Of a stretch of 64,000 bases of DNA, positions 11,421 to 24,050 are shown piece after piece. The stretch spans positions 30,322,032-30,386,031 of the forward strand of contig CM060173.1 of the NCBI GenBank assembly GCA_030549775.1, given 5' to 3'. The position numbers and the translations under genes are program-made. The stretch is from Tamarix chinensis. Lineage: Eukaryota > Streptophyta > Magnoliopsida > Caryophyllales > Tamaricaceae. Each line of letters opens with the position of its first letter. Position 1 is the first letter of the stretch. The notes beneath the pieces were generated by a model. That model worked only from the letters and a program-made list of their open reading frames with translations, had not been told where the DNA came from and made no database searches.

Positions 11421-12560
11421 CATTTTCACCATGACTAGTCATAGATATCTTTTAGTATATACTAGTAGGGATATGGAATTAGCTAAGGAAAAAAATGACA
11501 TGAACGGTTTCCTCCTCCTTCTCCTTAGTATCCTCTCCTAAGGTTTTTCCTTACATCATTACTTTTAGTCGATTGAGCAATATCTCTAAGGAGTCCCCAT
11601 ATGACTTAATATTATCCTATTCCTCTAACATACAAAGGAAATGGGTTTCTATATTTTAAGATGAATACATTATCCTTGCCAAGTGTATCAGTGTGACATA
11701 ATGTATTGAGAGGTATAAGCTTCTCTACATGGGAATTCTATCCCACCATTAGTTCATTCCTTTCCTTGAGCTAAGAGATGACTACTATCCAAACTTGATA
11801 TGCCTATTCTTTGAAAATCTTTCTATCTCTACTTCCCATTAAACTATCCATACACTTGTCCAAGGGGTTACTATATAAGGAGACAATATATAGGATTTTG
11901 GAGAGTAGTGAGAATCATAATGATCTTCTCTACTAGAGTGAGCACTATATACATTAATCTAGGGTGCAGGGAACCTTAGGCGATATACAATCCACCATGT
12001 TCATAAGGTACACTATAGTCTATGGAGTGAATATTATACCCATCTATCTTTCTCATCACGTGAGACTACTTAATCCTTCCTCATGCACTATCCCCTTTTC
12101 TCAATGTGCTTGTGTTGTAGATATCATATCCAATGATTAGTACATAATCAAATCACATCATATAATATTAGAGGATGTGCTTGGGGATGGATATCTTCAT
12201 CCATATGCATCTCATGGCACACCACTTATAGGCCTCTCTGAAATATGAATCACTTGCCACCAAGATTTTGAGTTATTTTTAGGTATCATTTGATGGATTT
12301 AGTGCCATTATCCTAATATTGGGAAACCCATGCTATGATGAGTACATGAGGTGCTAACTAAAGTTTATGGGCTTTGAGGTAGGAAAATAGGAACATTGGT
12401 TATCAACCAAGGGGATAACTTATCTTGCTAGTAGTTAAAAGGACATTATAAAGCTAGCCAAATATAGAGGTGCATACATTCCAGATCCATCGGCTCCTAC
12501 TCTTACTTCTAACACTATTGTTGCTTTAAAGGACCCTTCCACAACTCTAACATACATTTC
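11421..12560 (+). pseudogene. Extra (env-like / plant transposon-protein-like) ORF of the Copia element, decayed
   Basis: After an ATG at about 11431, several frames carry a recognisable but stop-ridden protein. 11640-11860 reads 'KWVSIF*DEYIILAKCI', then 'ERYKLLYMGILS', 'FIPFLELRDDYYPNLICLFF' and 'TIHTLVQGVTI'. This resembles the 'putative plant transposon protein' domain seen in plant retroelements, including the extra ORF of SIRE-type Copia elements. It sits between RNase H and the PPT/3' LTR, where such an ORF is expected. The family name is from memory and needs a profile search. Function of these ORFs is unknown; 'envelope-like' is a positional label only. Confidence 0.5.
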
Positions 12561-13755
12561 TACACCATCAACATATAGAGGTTAAAATATAGGTGCACTA
12601 GAGGGATAAGCCACATACAAGATCTTAAGAATCTATTAGTTAGAGGTTTGTAAATGATTGAGCATCAGTTTATATAAACTGATGAAACTTAGGCTAAGCA
12701 CAGGATGAGGATCAATTATTTAAAGTAGCTTATAATATTTATGCATTCTCGTACTCCTTTAAAGGTTGTTTCTTTAAGGATGTGTTCAAATTTTCTTACT
12801 CTGACTAAGGATGTTACTACTAATATTAGGTGTGGTGATGACATTATGATGGAAGTTTCTACCGCTAAGCATAAGCAGATTGCACCACCACCCACTAAGA
12901 TAGAGATTATTTGTGGCCTAGGCACAAAAAACTTGAGGGTTTTGACTCAAATGAGAGCAATTTAAAGGGCACTATTAGTATCAACAATAGCTTTAGATTG
13001 GGATTTCGTTAGGTGATCCCTTGGTTAGATTATGATAAAGTAGCATAGATCACTTCTAATCTTGACTAACAAACCACTCCTTCTATATACTCTTAGCCTT
13101 CCTACCCTACTAGACTTACTATAAGCATATCTAGTGAGGATCAAAGGTCCTAATGTATTCCTTGATCTTCATGAGTTGGTTGGTGACATGTGTTGAGTCA
13201 TTTTTGTTAGGTTTTACATGTACATGTTATATTTTTTCATGTATTAATTGTAACCCTTAACTTTTGCAAGTGTCACTAGTTAGCTTATATGTTTTGACTT
13301 TTATCTTATGTACTAATCTTTCCTATATTTATGAGATATGGTTATTGACCATTTTACACTACATGCCATTTAGTTTTTAAACTTTTCTCATATGACTAGA
13401 TTTACACTAACACATATATTGAGTTTTTTAAGTGAAAAAGAAATGAAATTCTAAGCATCATGCATACCTAATGGGGGAGAACTTCTTATTGCATTCATTT
13501 TATAGCTAACCTTAAGATAACATTGTGATTTTCATTTATATCTACTAATGAATAACTTCATGGGGATATTTCTCTTCTTGTTAATCCTTTGCTAGGTTTT
13601 CTTAGTCTATACCTGTCCTACATTTTGTTCATGATAAAAGGGGAAGAAAATCCTATGATTTCAAATAAAAAGATGCTAATATGATAATTTTGGTACGTTT
13701 TGATCATTTCATGTTTGCATTAGAATTACCATTATTGCACATTTTTGTTTTTCAT
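12561..13755 (+). other. 3' part of the Copia element, no intact gene
   Basis: Continues the extra-ORF region. The open pieces near 12741-12965 (both strands) have no recognised domain. The rest is AT-rich and stop-rich up to the polypurine tract. Confidence 0.4.
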
Positions 13756-13773
13756 AAAAAAAAACTAGGGAGA
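13756..13773 (+). other. Polypurine tract of SIRE-like Copia element
   Basis: aaaaaaaaactagggagat directly precedes the TG that opens the LTR. Plus-strand priming site for reverse transcription; similar to the gggagattg PPTs of plant Copia elements. Confidence 0.6.
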
Positions 13774-13774
13774 T

Positions 13775-14566
13775 TGTTAACCTAATAGGTCACTAACCAT
13801 TGTTTAGATGAGAAAAAACCTTATTAAGGGTTTTCCAAGTTTGTTCAGTCTGCATATTCGAAAAGACTTTTTATTTAGTGGAAACACTCAATAAATTTTG
13901 TTTTTCCTATATTTTTCAATTCTTTTGTGGTCAGTATGCAGATTTTAAGACTAAATAGTTTTATACTAGGGGACCTCCCAGTTTCAATTGGATTGGATAC
14001 ACTAGCCTATCCAGCCAAATTTTTTATTCAACGGCTAAAACTAGCCCACTAGTCTCAAATTTGTTGCTTGGTTTTTAGCCATTGATAAACTGGTTGCTCA
14101 ATACATGTGCCCTATTGGTTAAGTTTTGCTTCACTATTTAACTATTTTTTCAATACTAGTCAACCAGTTTGTTGATAAAAAAAAGTGCTTCAACCTTAGC
14201 AAAAAATTCTTAACCACTCACTTGGTTCTTAATATCAATGATTTGGTTCATGAACACCAACCAATTGGTCCATTGTAACAGCTGGTTTAGGACCGACAAT
14301 CATTTTCTTAAGGAAATTTGGGCATTAATCAAGTGATTTTGAGGAGCCATTCGGCTGACTATAATGCATAGTGAAAAATCTACCGGTTGGGTTGTCATTT
14401 CATGATTTAGGTGTGCACCAATGAGCACATTTCTTTGGGTACCTATATAAGGAATATTAAATTGAATTTAAAACCAACATTCTACTATATTCATAGACCA
14501 TATTTATTCAACCACACTCCTTTTAACTCTCATTAATTCTCAAGCAATATAATCTTTCTCACTTTC
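13775..14566 (+). mobile_element. 3' LTR (5' portion) of the Copia element, interrupted by a LINE
   Basis: Starts tgttaaccta after the PPT. It has an internal degenerate ccaattggt/accagtttg repeat (about 13980-14300) and a TATA box (tatataagg, about 14444-14452). The LTR resumes at 30235 beyond the LINE insertion. Confidence 0.65.
14552..14566. repeat. 15-bp target-site duplication of the LINE (left copy)
   Basis: atctttctcactttc here is repeated exactly at 30220-30234. It brackets the whole nested LINE, including its T7 (poly-A complement) at 14567-14573. Confidence 0.9.
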
Positions 14567-17167
14567 TTTTTTTGATAAACAGAAGTATATTACTTAATCA
14601 AAAGTGCAAATACAATCCAACAAGATCAACACACTATGCTATTAAGAAAAACTAGCCCATATAGCAAATTGAGCTTTACTAATAGGGTGGAATAATCTTC
14701 TAGCAATGAAAAGGATAATAGCCTTGACTAGAGTGGAAGCATCTCTATAACAATTATAGAAAATTCTCAAGTTTCTCTTTTGCTAGACATTCACAAAATA
14801 AGACATAAAAGAGTACTCAACACATGCTTCTTAGAACTCTATTGCCTAGATCGGAAAATTAATGAGTGAAACTCCCACTACCAATCCACTAAAACATCTC
14901 TTCTTCCTACAGCAACTCTAATCCTCCTCCAAATGGTACCAGTAAAAGGACATTGTATAGATAAATGGTCTCTATCCTTAATTTGGTGCTAACAAAACAC
15001 ACAAGAACTATCAACATGAAATCCATTATCTAGAAACTAGCCTTAGTAAGCAATCTATCCCACATAGCTAACCACATGGTAAAACTATGCCTTGGAATAT
15101 TAAGTGGATTCCAAACCAACCTTTCCCATCTTTGCTTGTCTTGCTTCAGTTGCACTACCTCATAAGCTACTTCAATACTATAATTAGTAATCCCACTCAC
15201 CATGCAATGGTGAACCAAAACTATGTAACACAAGTCTGGTATGAAGGATCTTCTGAAACAACCATGATGTATAAATAGTAGGAGTATGCTCCTATATAGA
15301 AGCATGTTTTAAATATACAACATGCATCCATTTGACCCATAATGAGACCTTTTTAATGGAAATATTCCACAGAAGCTTGCTTAAAGCACAAACATTCCAC
15401 ACTCTAAGACTGAACAACCTGAGGCCACCTTCATCCTTAGGAAAACAAAGTTGTTCTCAGGATACCAAAGCTCTCCTCCTTGCTGTTAGTTTACTCGACC
15501 CAAAAGAAGTTTCTACAAAGGTTCACAAATTGATAGAGCACCTTCTAAGCAAGCTATATGACCTGGCTAAAGTAAAGTTGGATGCTAAAAAACACAGATC
15601 TAATGAGCTGCAATCGGCCAGCATAGGAGAGGTAGATGTTGCTCCAATGCCTTAGTCTACCTATAAGTTTCTCTAACATAGGTTGCAGCATTGAAGATGT
15701 AATCTTGGAGGAAGTAAGAGATAAACCAAGATAAGTAATTGGAAAAAAATCCTCTTGGAAACCTAGAATATTAACAATAACTTTCCTAATAGTACCATCA
15801 ATACCACCAAAATAAATGGTGCACTTTTATGGACTCAGCCCCAGCCTTAAAAGCCTTGAGAAATAGGCACACACATCGATCATGCATCTCACACTAGCAA
15901 CATCTCCATAGTTGAACAATAGAATACCATCTGCAAAGCATAAATTAACAATCTCCAAGGCTTCACACCTTGGATGAACCTTAAAATTAGGGCTAGCTTA
16001 CAATATCATGAAGCACCTACTAAGATAGTCCATGACCAGCACAAACAGATAGGGTGAAAGGGGATCACCCTATCTCAACCCTCTCTTGGCTTTGAAAGGT
16101 CTTTTCAATACACCATTGCAAACAAGAGAGAAGGAAAAGAAAGATAGTTAGGTCATTAATAAACTTACAAATGGGTATGGAAACCATAAAGCAAAAGAAA
16201 CTTTTGAAGAAAAGACCAGTTGACCATGTCATATGCCTTATGGAGATCAAGTTTCAGCATGCATCGAGGGGAAACACCTCTAAGCTTATACTTCCTTAAT
16301 AACTCATGAGCAATAAGGAAATTCTCACCAATACTCCTACCTTTGATAAAGTCATTCTAAGCTAGATCAATAATGGAGGACATAATTCCTTGCAATCTAT
16401 GTGTAAGAACCTTGGAGATGACATTGTAAATCATAATAAAACATGTAATAGGCTTAAACTTGAGACCCTTTAGGCATTTGGTTTCTTAGGAATCAAAGAT
16501 AAAGTAGTAACATTCATTTTGTTGGGAATAAAATTATCAGATCTAAATTCCCTTACCGCCAAAAGCAACTCTTCTCCTATGATATCCCAACTTGCTTTAG
16601 AGAAACTTATAGTAAATCCATATACACCAAGAGCCTTAGTGTCTTATAAAAAGAAGAGAGTAGCCTTAACTTCTTCTTTGGTGACAAGACCATTAAGCAA
16701 AGCTTGTTGGTCTCTTGACAAAGAACAATCCATAGTAGAAGCATTAAGAGAACCGATAAAAGGAGTGTTAGCACCTAAAAGTTATGGATAATAATAAATG
16801 AAGGCATCTTGAATATATTGCGCACCCTTTATCTCCCTATCATCACCATCAAGTAAAATACTAAATGACTTCCTTTTCTATCACTTTTTAACTCGAGAAT
16901 AAAAGAAATTATGATAAGAGTTACCACAATGCAGCCATTAAATACATGACTTTTGCCTAAGAAATTGCTCTTCATAGTGAAGCAAATTAGAATATCTTTG
17001 CTCCAACACTTTAAGGTGGTCTCGAACCTCATGATCAGTAGGGTTTCACAAAGATTGATTCTACAAAGAAGACACCTCCTCCCTTAGATCTACAACTCTT
17101 TAGAATATAGATCCATACCTATCCCTATTCAACCACTTAAGCTCAGGCTTTAAGGCTAATACCAATT
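14567..17167 (-). pseudogene. L1-type LINE: reverse transcriptase C-terminal part, zf-RVT domain and 3' end
   Basis: Read on the minus strand. At about 16190-16440 lies the RT motif series 'ISKVLTHRLQ', 'NDFIKGRSIGENFLI' and 'KLDLHKAYDMVNWSFL'. The active-site motif at 15926-15937 reads F-A-D-G instead of F-A-D-D. At about 15100-15050 the zf-RVT signature 'WNPLNIPRHSFTMWLA' is followed by a C..C pattern. The element ends in a short poly-A (T7 at 14567). Frames are broken by stops and shifts throughout, so it is inactive. The upstream coding part continues at 27766 because a Ty3/Gypsy element was inserted. Confidence 0.88.
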
Positions 17168-18143
17168 TGATGCATATGCTAAACAAGTTGGCACATGATT
17201 AATGGAAGATGGTGGCTTATGGGATAATTGACCACCGAAAGTTAAAATGGAGAAAAGAGATGAGGAGTATGATAATATTTGATCTAAGGTATCTAACGAC
17301 CAAACACTCACAACTACCACTCAAGGTTTCAACACTTGAGATAAAAGTTATGAGATTTTTCACTCAAAATAAAGTTTTCACTCAACTTTGTAGAAGGGGG
17401 GACATAGGGAGCTCAAAAATCTAATTTGTAATTTAAGGAGGTAGTGTGTTGCATTGTGTTGAAGCTACCATATTTATAGGGACAGCCATGGTTACAAAAA
17501 GTCCATTATACCCATTCCGTTTACCTACCTAGTTACATTCCTACCATTCTTTACTATCTAGTTATCTAATATAAGCTAACAACTTGTTAGATGAGAACTA
17601 AAATGATTTCAACCTATGTGTGGTATTTTAACAACCATACCATAGAATGGAGCCCCGTACATGTTGAAAAGGTAGGTAATAAATAAAGTACAAATCACCC
17701 AATCATCCTCCATACCTAACCAATCATCTCCCATGCTTAATCAATTAAAATAATTTAATTTTTTGACTTGGCTAACTTTCTTCACCTACTCCACCATCCA
17801 GTTGTCCTCCTTTTTTTCTCTTTTTTTAATTTTAATTTTTGAAATCAGCCTTGGGCTTTGGCTAATTTGGCTTCTTAGGTGGAAAAATATTTAGAAATAG
17901 CAATAAAATAGTTCGTTGGCCTTAGGCTTGATGTGATATCATAGTTGGTTGGGCTCGGGTTGGATAAGATACCATAATTAGTTCTGTTTGGGCTGAATGT
18001 GCCACCATGCATGCATGGGTTGGTACGCCCACTTATTTTCTCATATTCAGCTAATTAAGTTCATCCAATTTAAGAGTGTTTTATGATCCCCTAAATTCAA
18101 AAAATTAATTAGTGAAATATTATTATGAGATGCTCCTGAATCA
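17168..18143 (-). mobile_element. 3' LTR of the Ty3/Gypsy element
   Basis: Nearly the same sequence occurs at 26843-27765 (e.g. gaagatggtggcttatggg, gatgctcctg.atca). On the minus strand it begins tgattcaggagc right after the PPT. On the plus strand the left end reads tgatgcatatgc, preceded by aatt; the right LTR is followed by aatt(t), giving a 4-5-bp target duplication. Removing the element restores a continuous LINE reading frame. The first 28 bp (17168-17195) have no counterpart in the other LTR, so its internal edge is eroded there. Confidence 0.85.
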
Positions 18144-18156
18144 TCCTCCCCATCTT
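18144..18156 (-). other. Polypurine tract of the Ty3/Gypsy element
   Basis: Minus strand aagatggggagga abuts the 3' LTR start. Confidence 0.7.
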
Positions 18157-18691
18157 AGGAGGGCTCCACCTCTTCCGCATAAGGCTCATCATGAAGGTAA
18201 GGGAGTAGATCACCCAAATTAAATGTTTTTGATATATTTCCTATGTTCGGTGGTATCTCAAGCTGATAAGCATTACTTCCAATTGTCTCAAGAACCTTGA
18301 ATGATCCATCACTTCATGGCATAAGCTTGATTTTTCTTTTGGATGGAAACCTTTCCTTTCTAAGATGTAGCCACATGAGATCTCCTAGTTCAAAACTTTG
18401 TTCCCTCCGATGTTATTTGGCCATCCTTTTATTTATTTCATTAACTTTCTTGATTCTTTCTCAGACTTTCTCATGTAATTTCTTAAAGGCTCGAATTCTG
18501 TCTTTGGCTTCAAAATTTGTTTGGGCCTTGATAGGAAGTGGAATGTGGTCGATCAGAGTGATAGGATTGACACCATACACAATCTCAAAAGGTGAATGAC
18601 CGATGGAATATGTGGGGATATATTGTATGCAAATTAGGTGTGAGGAAGCTTAAGGTCCCAATCCTTGAGGGATTTGTGCACCAAGCTGTAC
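18157..18691 (-). pseudogene. Ty3/Gypsy integrase C-terminal part and pol end
   Basis: The minus strand encodes 'LYSLVHKSLKDWDLKLPHT' and then, with stops and shifts, the integrase C-terminal stretch. This includes an 'FEIVYG'-like motif, a basic '[15 protein letters not shown]' segment and 'DLLPYLHDEP' close to the PPT. It is the direct continuation of the catalytic part at 23277-23700; the two halves are separated by the giant LTR. No chromodomain could be recognised before the LTR. Confidence 0.85.
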
Positions 18692-18696
18692 AAAAT
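18692..18696. repeat. 5-bp target duplication aaaat of giant LTR copy 2
   Basis: aaaat here is repeated at 23272-23276, immediately after the CA end. Excising the element with one aaaat restores the integrase reading frame across the site. Confidence 0.92.
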
Positions 18697-20519
18697 TGTA
18701 ACACCCCAAAATTCACTACTTTTTTTAAAGTGGAAGCAATTAAAATAGAAATACTTAAAACCCGTGAATTCTGGAAATGTTACCACCACACTTAGTACTA
18801 GACCAGTTCTCTCCGACCGTTCCAGTACCAAGTACTAAGGCTAAAGAAGAGATTAACAATCAATTACAAAATTAATACAAGCTTAACTCCAAATAATCAT
18901 TAAACGGTTATAAAACAAAATTAGAGTACGCATCAAGAAATGTAATTCATTTCCAAAAGAGAATTAAACTTACAAACGATAAAAGGTTCATTAAAATACT
19001 CAATCAAGTACTGAATCAGAAAATGGTACATACTATACCAAAGAAATAACAAAAGGAATGAAATCGCGTAAAGAATGAATACGGCCACAGCACTCTCGAA
19101 CTTCGAGCCAAATATGCTCAACACTCAGCCCCAACTGATATCTCGCCCACCTGCACAAATTCAGAAGGGCATACTACTCGTGGGAATGAGCAGCACCCAT
19201 AAAAAGGGTGATCAGTATGCTACGTACTGAGTAAGGTAACCGAGCACTAAGGCCAACACATAAGCTCATAAACCATGCATAAGAATAAAAGATCATAATC
19301 ATGATAACATAATTCATGTGATCATCCAAGTAAAAGTATAAAGGCCCATATATAATCCAGATTAATCATTTAATTAATCTCTTATTAGAATTCGATTCAC
19401 ACCATGCCTTTTTATCAAATCCATACAATTACAGGAACCCCACTATTTTTGCCGGTGGATCGGTCGCGAGGGTACATGCCCTGCCACTATTTTAGCCGGT
19501 GGATCGGTCACGAGGGTAACAAACCCTGCCACTATTATATGCCGGGGGATCGGTCTGGCCCCTTCTCGTACGGTGTTCCACTATAAGTAATTAGTGTCTT
19601 CCCATATCTTTCAACATATAACGCTTTGTTTTATTGAGCTCGGAATCCCCCACTATTATAGCCGGTGGATCGGTCACGAGGGTACATGCCCTGCCACTAT
19701 TTTAGCCGGTGGATTGGTCGTGAGGGAAAACATTCCCTGCCACTATTATGCCGGTGGATCGGTCTGGGCCCGTCTCAACATCTTCCACTTTACGTGATTA
19801 ATGTATTAAGTATCTTATTCAAAGGCTTTCATCTTGGACATGCATGAGTCATCACACATCACAAATCATAAAATTCCACCATCATAATTACACTTTAATT
19901 ACCACATACATAAGATAACACAAAAACCCTAATCAGCCACCACATACCCCAATTAACCACAACAAACCATAGTTAACCACTCCAAACTCTATTCAACCAT
20001 AACAACCATAATTAACCACTCCACGCCTTAGTTAATCATAACAACCACAATTGTCCACTCCAACCCTAGTTAATCACCACAATCCAGAGTTCATTACTCC
20101 AAACCCTAATTCAGTCTCTTCCGTACCCTCATAATGCTCTACGTACTAATTTCCGTCCAAAATAGTTCAACACCCAAATAACACTTATATTACCTTCCTT
20201 ACATCCCAAATTAACTTTCCACACGTAAATTTCATACCCATGCAGACATTAATCTCCCCATACAAACCTTCGAACCTTTTTCATGCAAACCCTGACATTC
20301 CATGTGAAACCCTAATTTCAACCATGCAAACCCTAATACCGCTATCCAACCATCAATGCCAACATGTAAACCCTAATACCACCAAAGAACTATAATTACC
20401 ACCATACAAACCATAATTCCTTCATACAAAACCCTAATTTCAATCCACACAAAACCAAGGATTCACCCATACCAAACCTAAATTCAAACCATATAAAACC
20501 CAAAGATTTGTCCTTACCT

Positions 20520-20760
20520 TACAATTGATTAGATTCTCCCATTCATAACCACAAATTAGATTTTCCCATACAAGACCATAAGTTAGATTCTCCCACATAA
20601 AATCATAATTTAGAATCTCCCAAGAAAAACCATAAATTGAATTCCCCGAAACAAATCATAAATTATATTCTCCCAATTAAATCATAAATTAGATTCTCCC
20701 AATTAAATCATAAATTAGATTCTCCCATATAATATCATAAATTATATTGTCTCCCACGAA
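20520..20760. repeat. 26-27-bp tandem repeat (ataaattagattctccca)
   Basis: About nine degenerate units of 'cataaattagattctccca' plus a short spacer. The same array is at 57395-57660 and, inverted, at 34220-34390. Confidence 0.85.
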
Positions 20761-21615
20761 ACCCTACATTTCCCATATAACATCCTCACATGCATGTCTT
20801 TTAGGGTCACATGCAAACACATATTATTCCATACACATAGTACACATGCCATATAGCAACACAAAAGCATGCTCGGACTCCATGCCATACCAAATATGCA
20901 ATAATTACAATAATAACATAGGATACATAACATATAAGGAACACAATGCACATTAGCACACAAAAGGCCTTAGCACCCCTTACCTAAAATGTCACTGGTC
21001 TTGGAGCACGCTCCTACGCCTCCTTAGGCTTTGACCGAATAATAACATAAAATAACCTTAACAAAATTCTATCTTTGCTAAAGACATAAAAATAATAGAG
21101 ATATTATAAACCTTGATAATATAGGGTTAAAGACTTTACCCTAATAATAATAATGATACTAATATAATAATATCAAAGATAATAAAACTAATATCAATGA
21201 GAATATAAACAATAATAGCAATAATAATAATAATCATAATAATAATGATGATGATAATATATAAGCTTTAAAGTTTAAAGTGGGGTTTCGACCCTACTTA
21301 TAACTAATGACTTACCATTTATTTAATATTAATAATAAAATTAATAACATATATAATAATATTGAAATAATAATGATAATGATAATATTATTATTAATGG
21401 TTATAAGAACAGTAGAAATAATAATACTAAAATAAATATGTGCGAATGTTAATACAAAATTAGGGCCTAAGATTTTCCAGAATAAATAATAAAATGTTAA
21501 TAATAATTATTCTAATAATAAAATAGAATTAAAATACAATAAGGCTTCAGCCTTCAACATAAATAATAATAAAACAATAATACTACTAATAATAATCATA
21601 AAACATATTCAGAAT

Positions 21616-21660
<45 letters not shown>
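21616..21660. repeat. (AAT)n microsatellite
   Basis: About 15 uninterrupted AAT units inside giant LTR copy 2. Confidence 0.95.
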
Positions 21661-21661
<1 letters not shown>

Positions 21662-23276
21662 GTATTTACATGTAAATAATTGAAATAAATTAAATCAAGG
21701 CTTATAATAATATGGAAAATGGTTGAGAGGGTCTAGGGTTCAACCTTAGGGTGGTGGGGATAGGCGGCACCGGCGGTGGTTCACGGCGGTGGCCGGAAAA
21801 ATAGAAGAAAAGAGGGAAAGATGGATGTTGGGAAAAAATAGGGAGAATTGAGGTGATATAAGAGGTGTTTATGGTTTCCCAGGAGGAGAGGGACAAAATG
21901 ATGGTGGTGGTGCAGCCAAAGGTGGAGGCGCACGACGGCGGACGGTGGTTTAAAGTTTCGGGGTAAAAATTCCGGCGAAACTAGCAGCAAACTTTGCACG
22001 GTTATGGAGGTTCATACAAGAAGAATCGAAGGTTGAAAATGGTTTAGTTAACTAGAGGATGTTGCAGGGAAGAATTTGGCATGCGGCGGTGGCACTGAAG
22101 TTGGCTAACAGAGGCGGAAGAGGCGTCTAAAGTCTCGATGATGGCAGCCCTCGCCGAGGGTTTCGGGGAAGAAAAATATTCTACAACTCCTACAATCAGG
22201 CTTTTTATAGATGGTAGATGGTATAATAGGGTTTTGGGGGTCGGCAGGAAGTTATTAGCTGCGAAGATTTGGGTGGCAGGCGCTAGAAAATGGCCAACGA
22301 TTCCTTGGTTTTGGTCGAAGTTTTGCGGGGCTGGGGAGAGGAAACGGGCGAGATTTAACGTACAATAATTATTCCAATTTATTCCTGGAGTTAATAGGAA
22401 GACAATGAGACAAAAAATGACCGGTATTATTCACCGTAACCGGAGATGCCAATGATGATGTCGGGACTGCACCATCGTCAACAGAGGAGAAGGGAGGAAG
22501 AAGGAAGAAGGAAGGGAGGCGGACCGATCGGCCGGGGAAAAGAAAAGAAAAAGGGAGAACCGGGCCGGTCGGCGCGGGCGGAAGGAGTCATTAAATGAAA
22601 CGACGAGTTTCAGTGGAAAAGAAGGCAAAACGCGGCGCGGCACGGGGCGGAAGGAGGACGTCGCGCGGGCGCGGGCTTGGCCGAGGGAAAGGAAGAAGGG
22701 GAAAAAGATTGGGCCGTGGGAGAGGGCAGCCTAAACGGGGAAAAAGAAGAGGAAAAAGAAAAAGAAGAAAAGGAAAGAAAAAGAAAAGGAAAAAGGAAGA
22801 AAGAAAAAGAAAAAGGGAAAAAGGAAAGGAGAAAAAAAATAGATTAGGGCCAATTAAATTAATCTGAAAATTTAGAAAATTTAAAAATAATAATATTTAA
22901 ATAAAATAATATTTAAATCCCTTTTTTGGCTAAATTAGGATTTTTAATATATTTTCCATAAATTCCATTTTAATTAGCAAAACACCCTAATTTTCTTCCA
23001 TTAAATTATTTATAAGAATAATATTAATTTGGAACTATTTTCTCCTTCTTATTTTAAATAAAATAATTTATTTAGTTAATTCCCAAATTAAAATCTTTAA
23101 TTAGTTAAAATACCCAAATTCCTCGTAATAAAATAGTTATAAATTTATTCTTGATTTATCCTAATTAATTTCCTCTTATTTTAATTAAATAATTTATTTA
23201 ATTAATTTTTTTATAATAACACCTCATTTAAATATACTATTTAAAATTATAAATTTTTTCGGGGCATTTCAAAAAT

Positions 23277-24050
23277 AGTAGTCAAGGTCTAGTTGGTGAC
23301 TTCGGTTTGGCCATCCGTTTATGGGTCATAGGTGATGCTCAATAGAATTTTAGTACGAACCAACCTCAATAAAGTTTTCCAAAAATAGCTAAGGAACTTA
23401 GTATCCTTATCCGAGACAACGGACTTAGGAATACCATGCAACCTTACTATTTCTTTAAAGAATAGATTGGCTATATAAGAGGCATCATCTGTCTTATGAA
23501 AAGGGACGAAGTGATTCATCTTAGAAAACCTACCCACCACTACCATAATGACATCATTTTGCCTTTGAGTCCTAGGCAAAGCTATTATGAAGTCCATACT
23601 CACATGGTCCCAAGGTTGATGAGGGATTGGTAATGGAGCATAGAGTCCTTAGTGGAAGTGACTCTTAAATTTTGACATGTAGCACATCTAACTATGAATC
23701 TATGTACATCACTTATCATTTTAGGCCAATATAAGTGCTCTTGAAGTATTCCATAGGTCTTGTTGATCTCAAAATGTCTGGCTATCCCACCTCCATGTGA
23801 TTCTCATATCAACAACTCTTGAATGGAACTCTTCGGAATACAAAGCTTGGTATTCTTAAAGAGGATTCCATCTTGTATGACATAGGAGCTTTGAAGCTTG
23901 TCTCAATATTCAAGGTAGCTTGCAAAGTCTTCATCCTCTTTGTATATCTCCTTCAAGAATCCAAACCCTAAGACTCAAGCTTCTAATAGGGACAACATAC
24001 AATACCTTCTAGAGAGAGCATCAGCTACTACACTGGTGTTGCCACTCTTG
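23277..24050 (-). pseudogene. Ty3/Gypsy integrase, N-terminal and catalytic part
   Basis: The minus strand encodes '[13 protein letters not shown]' and, at 23319-23603, '[14 protein letters not shown]', the first two acidic residues of the D-D-35-E core. The third lies in 'GQTEVTN' at about 23300, followed by a stop, and then the reading frame runs into the giant LTR. Upstream (about 23640-23900) is the zinc-binding region in broken frames. Non-functional because of stops and the insertion. Confidence 0.88.

Larger units (their letters stand above)
18697..23271 (-). mobile_element. Giant solo-LTR-like element, A subtype, copy 2 (4.6 kb), inside integrase
   Basis: Begins tgtaacaccccaaaattc and ends ttcggggcatttca, between perfect aaaat duplications. 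From left to right it contains the 'ccgttccagtaccaag' block, CCACTATT..CCGGTGG arrays (19440-19545, 19650-19765), accctaa arrays (20270-20500), a 26-bp array (20520-20760), the splice-donor-like site (about 20983), AAT-rich sequence and a purine-rich tract (21720-22830). The AT-rich end follows. It has no protein domain. It is the youngest insertion in this nest. Confidence 0.92.

Noticed and set aside
22595..22867. Lys/Arg/Gly-rich open frame
   Set aside because: Purine-rich tract of giant LTR copy 2; composition only, no homologous frame in other copies.
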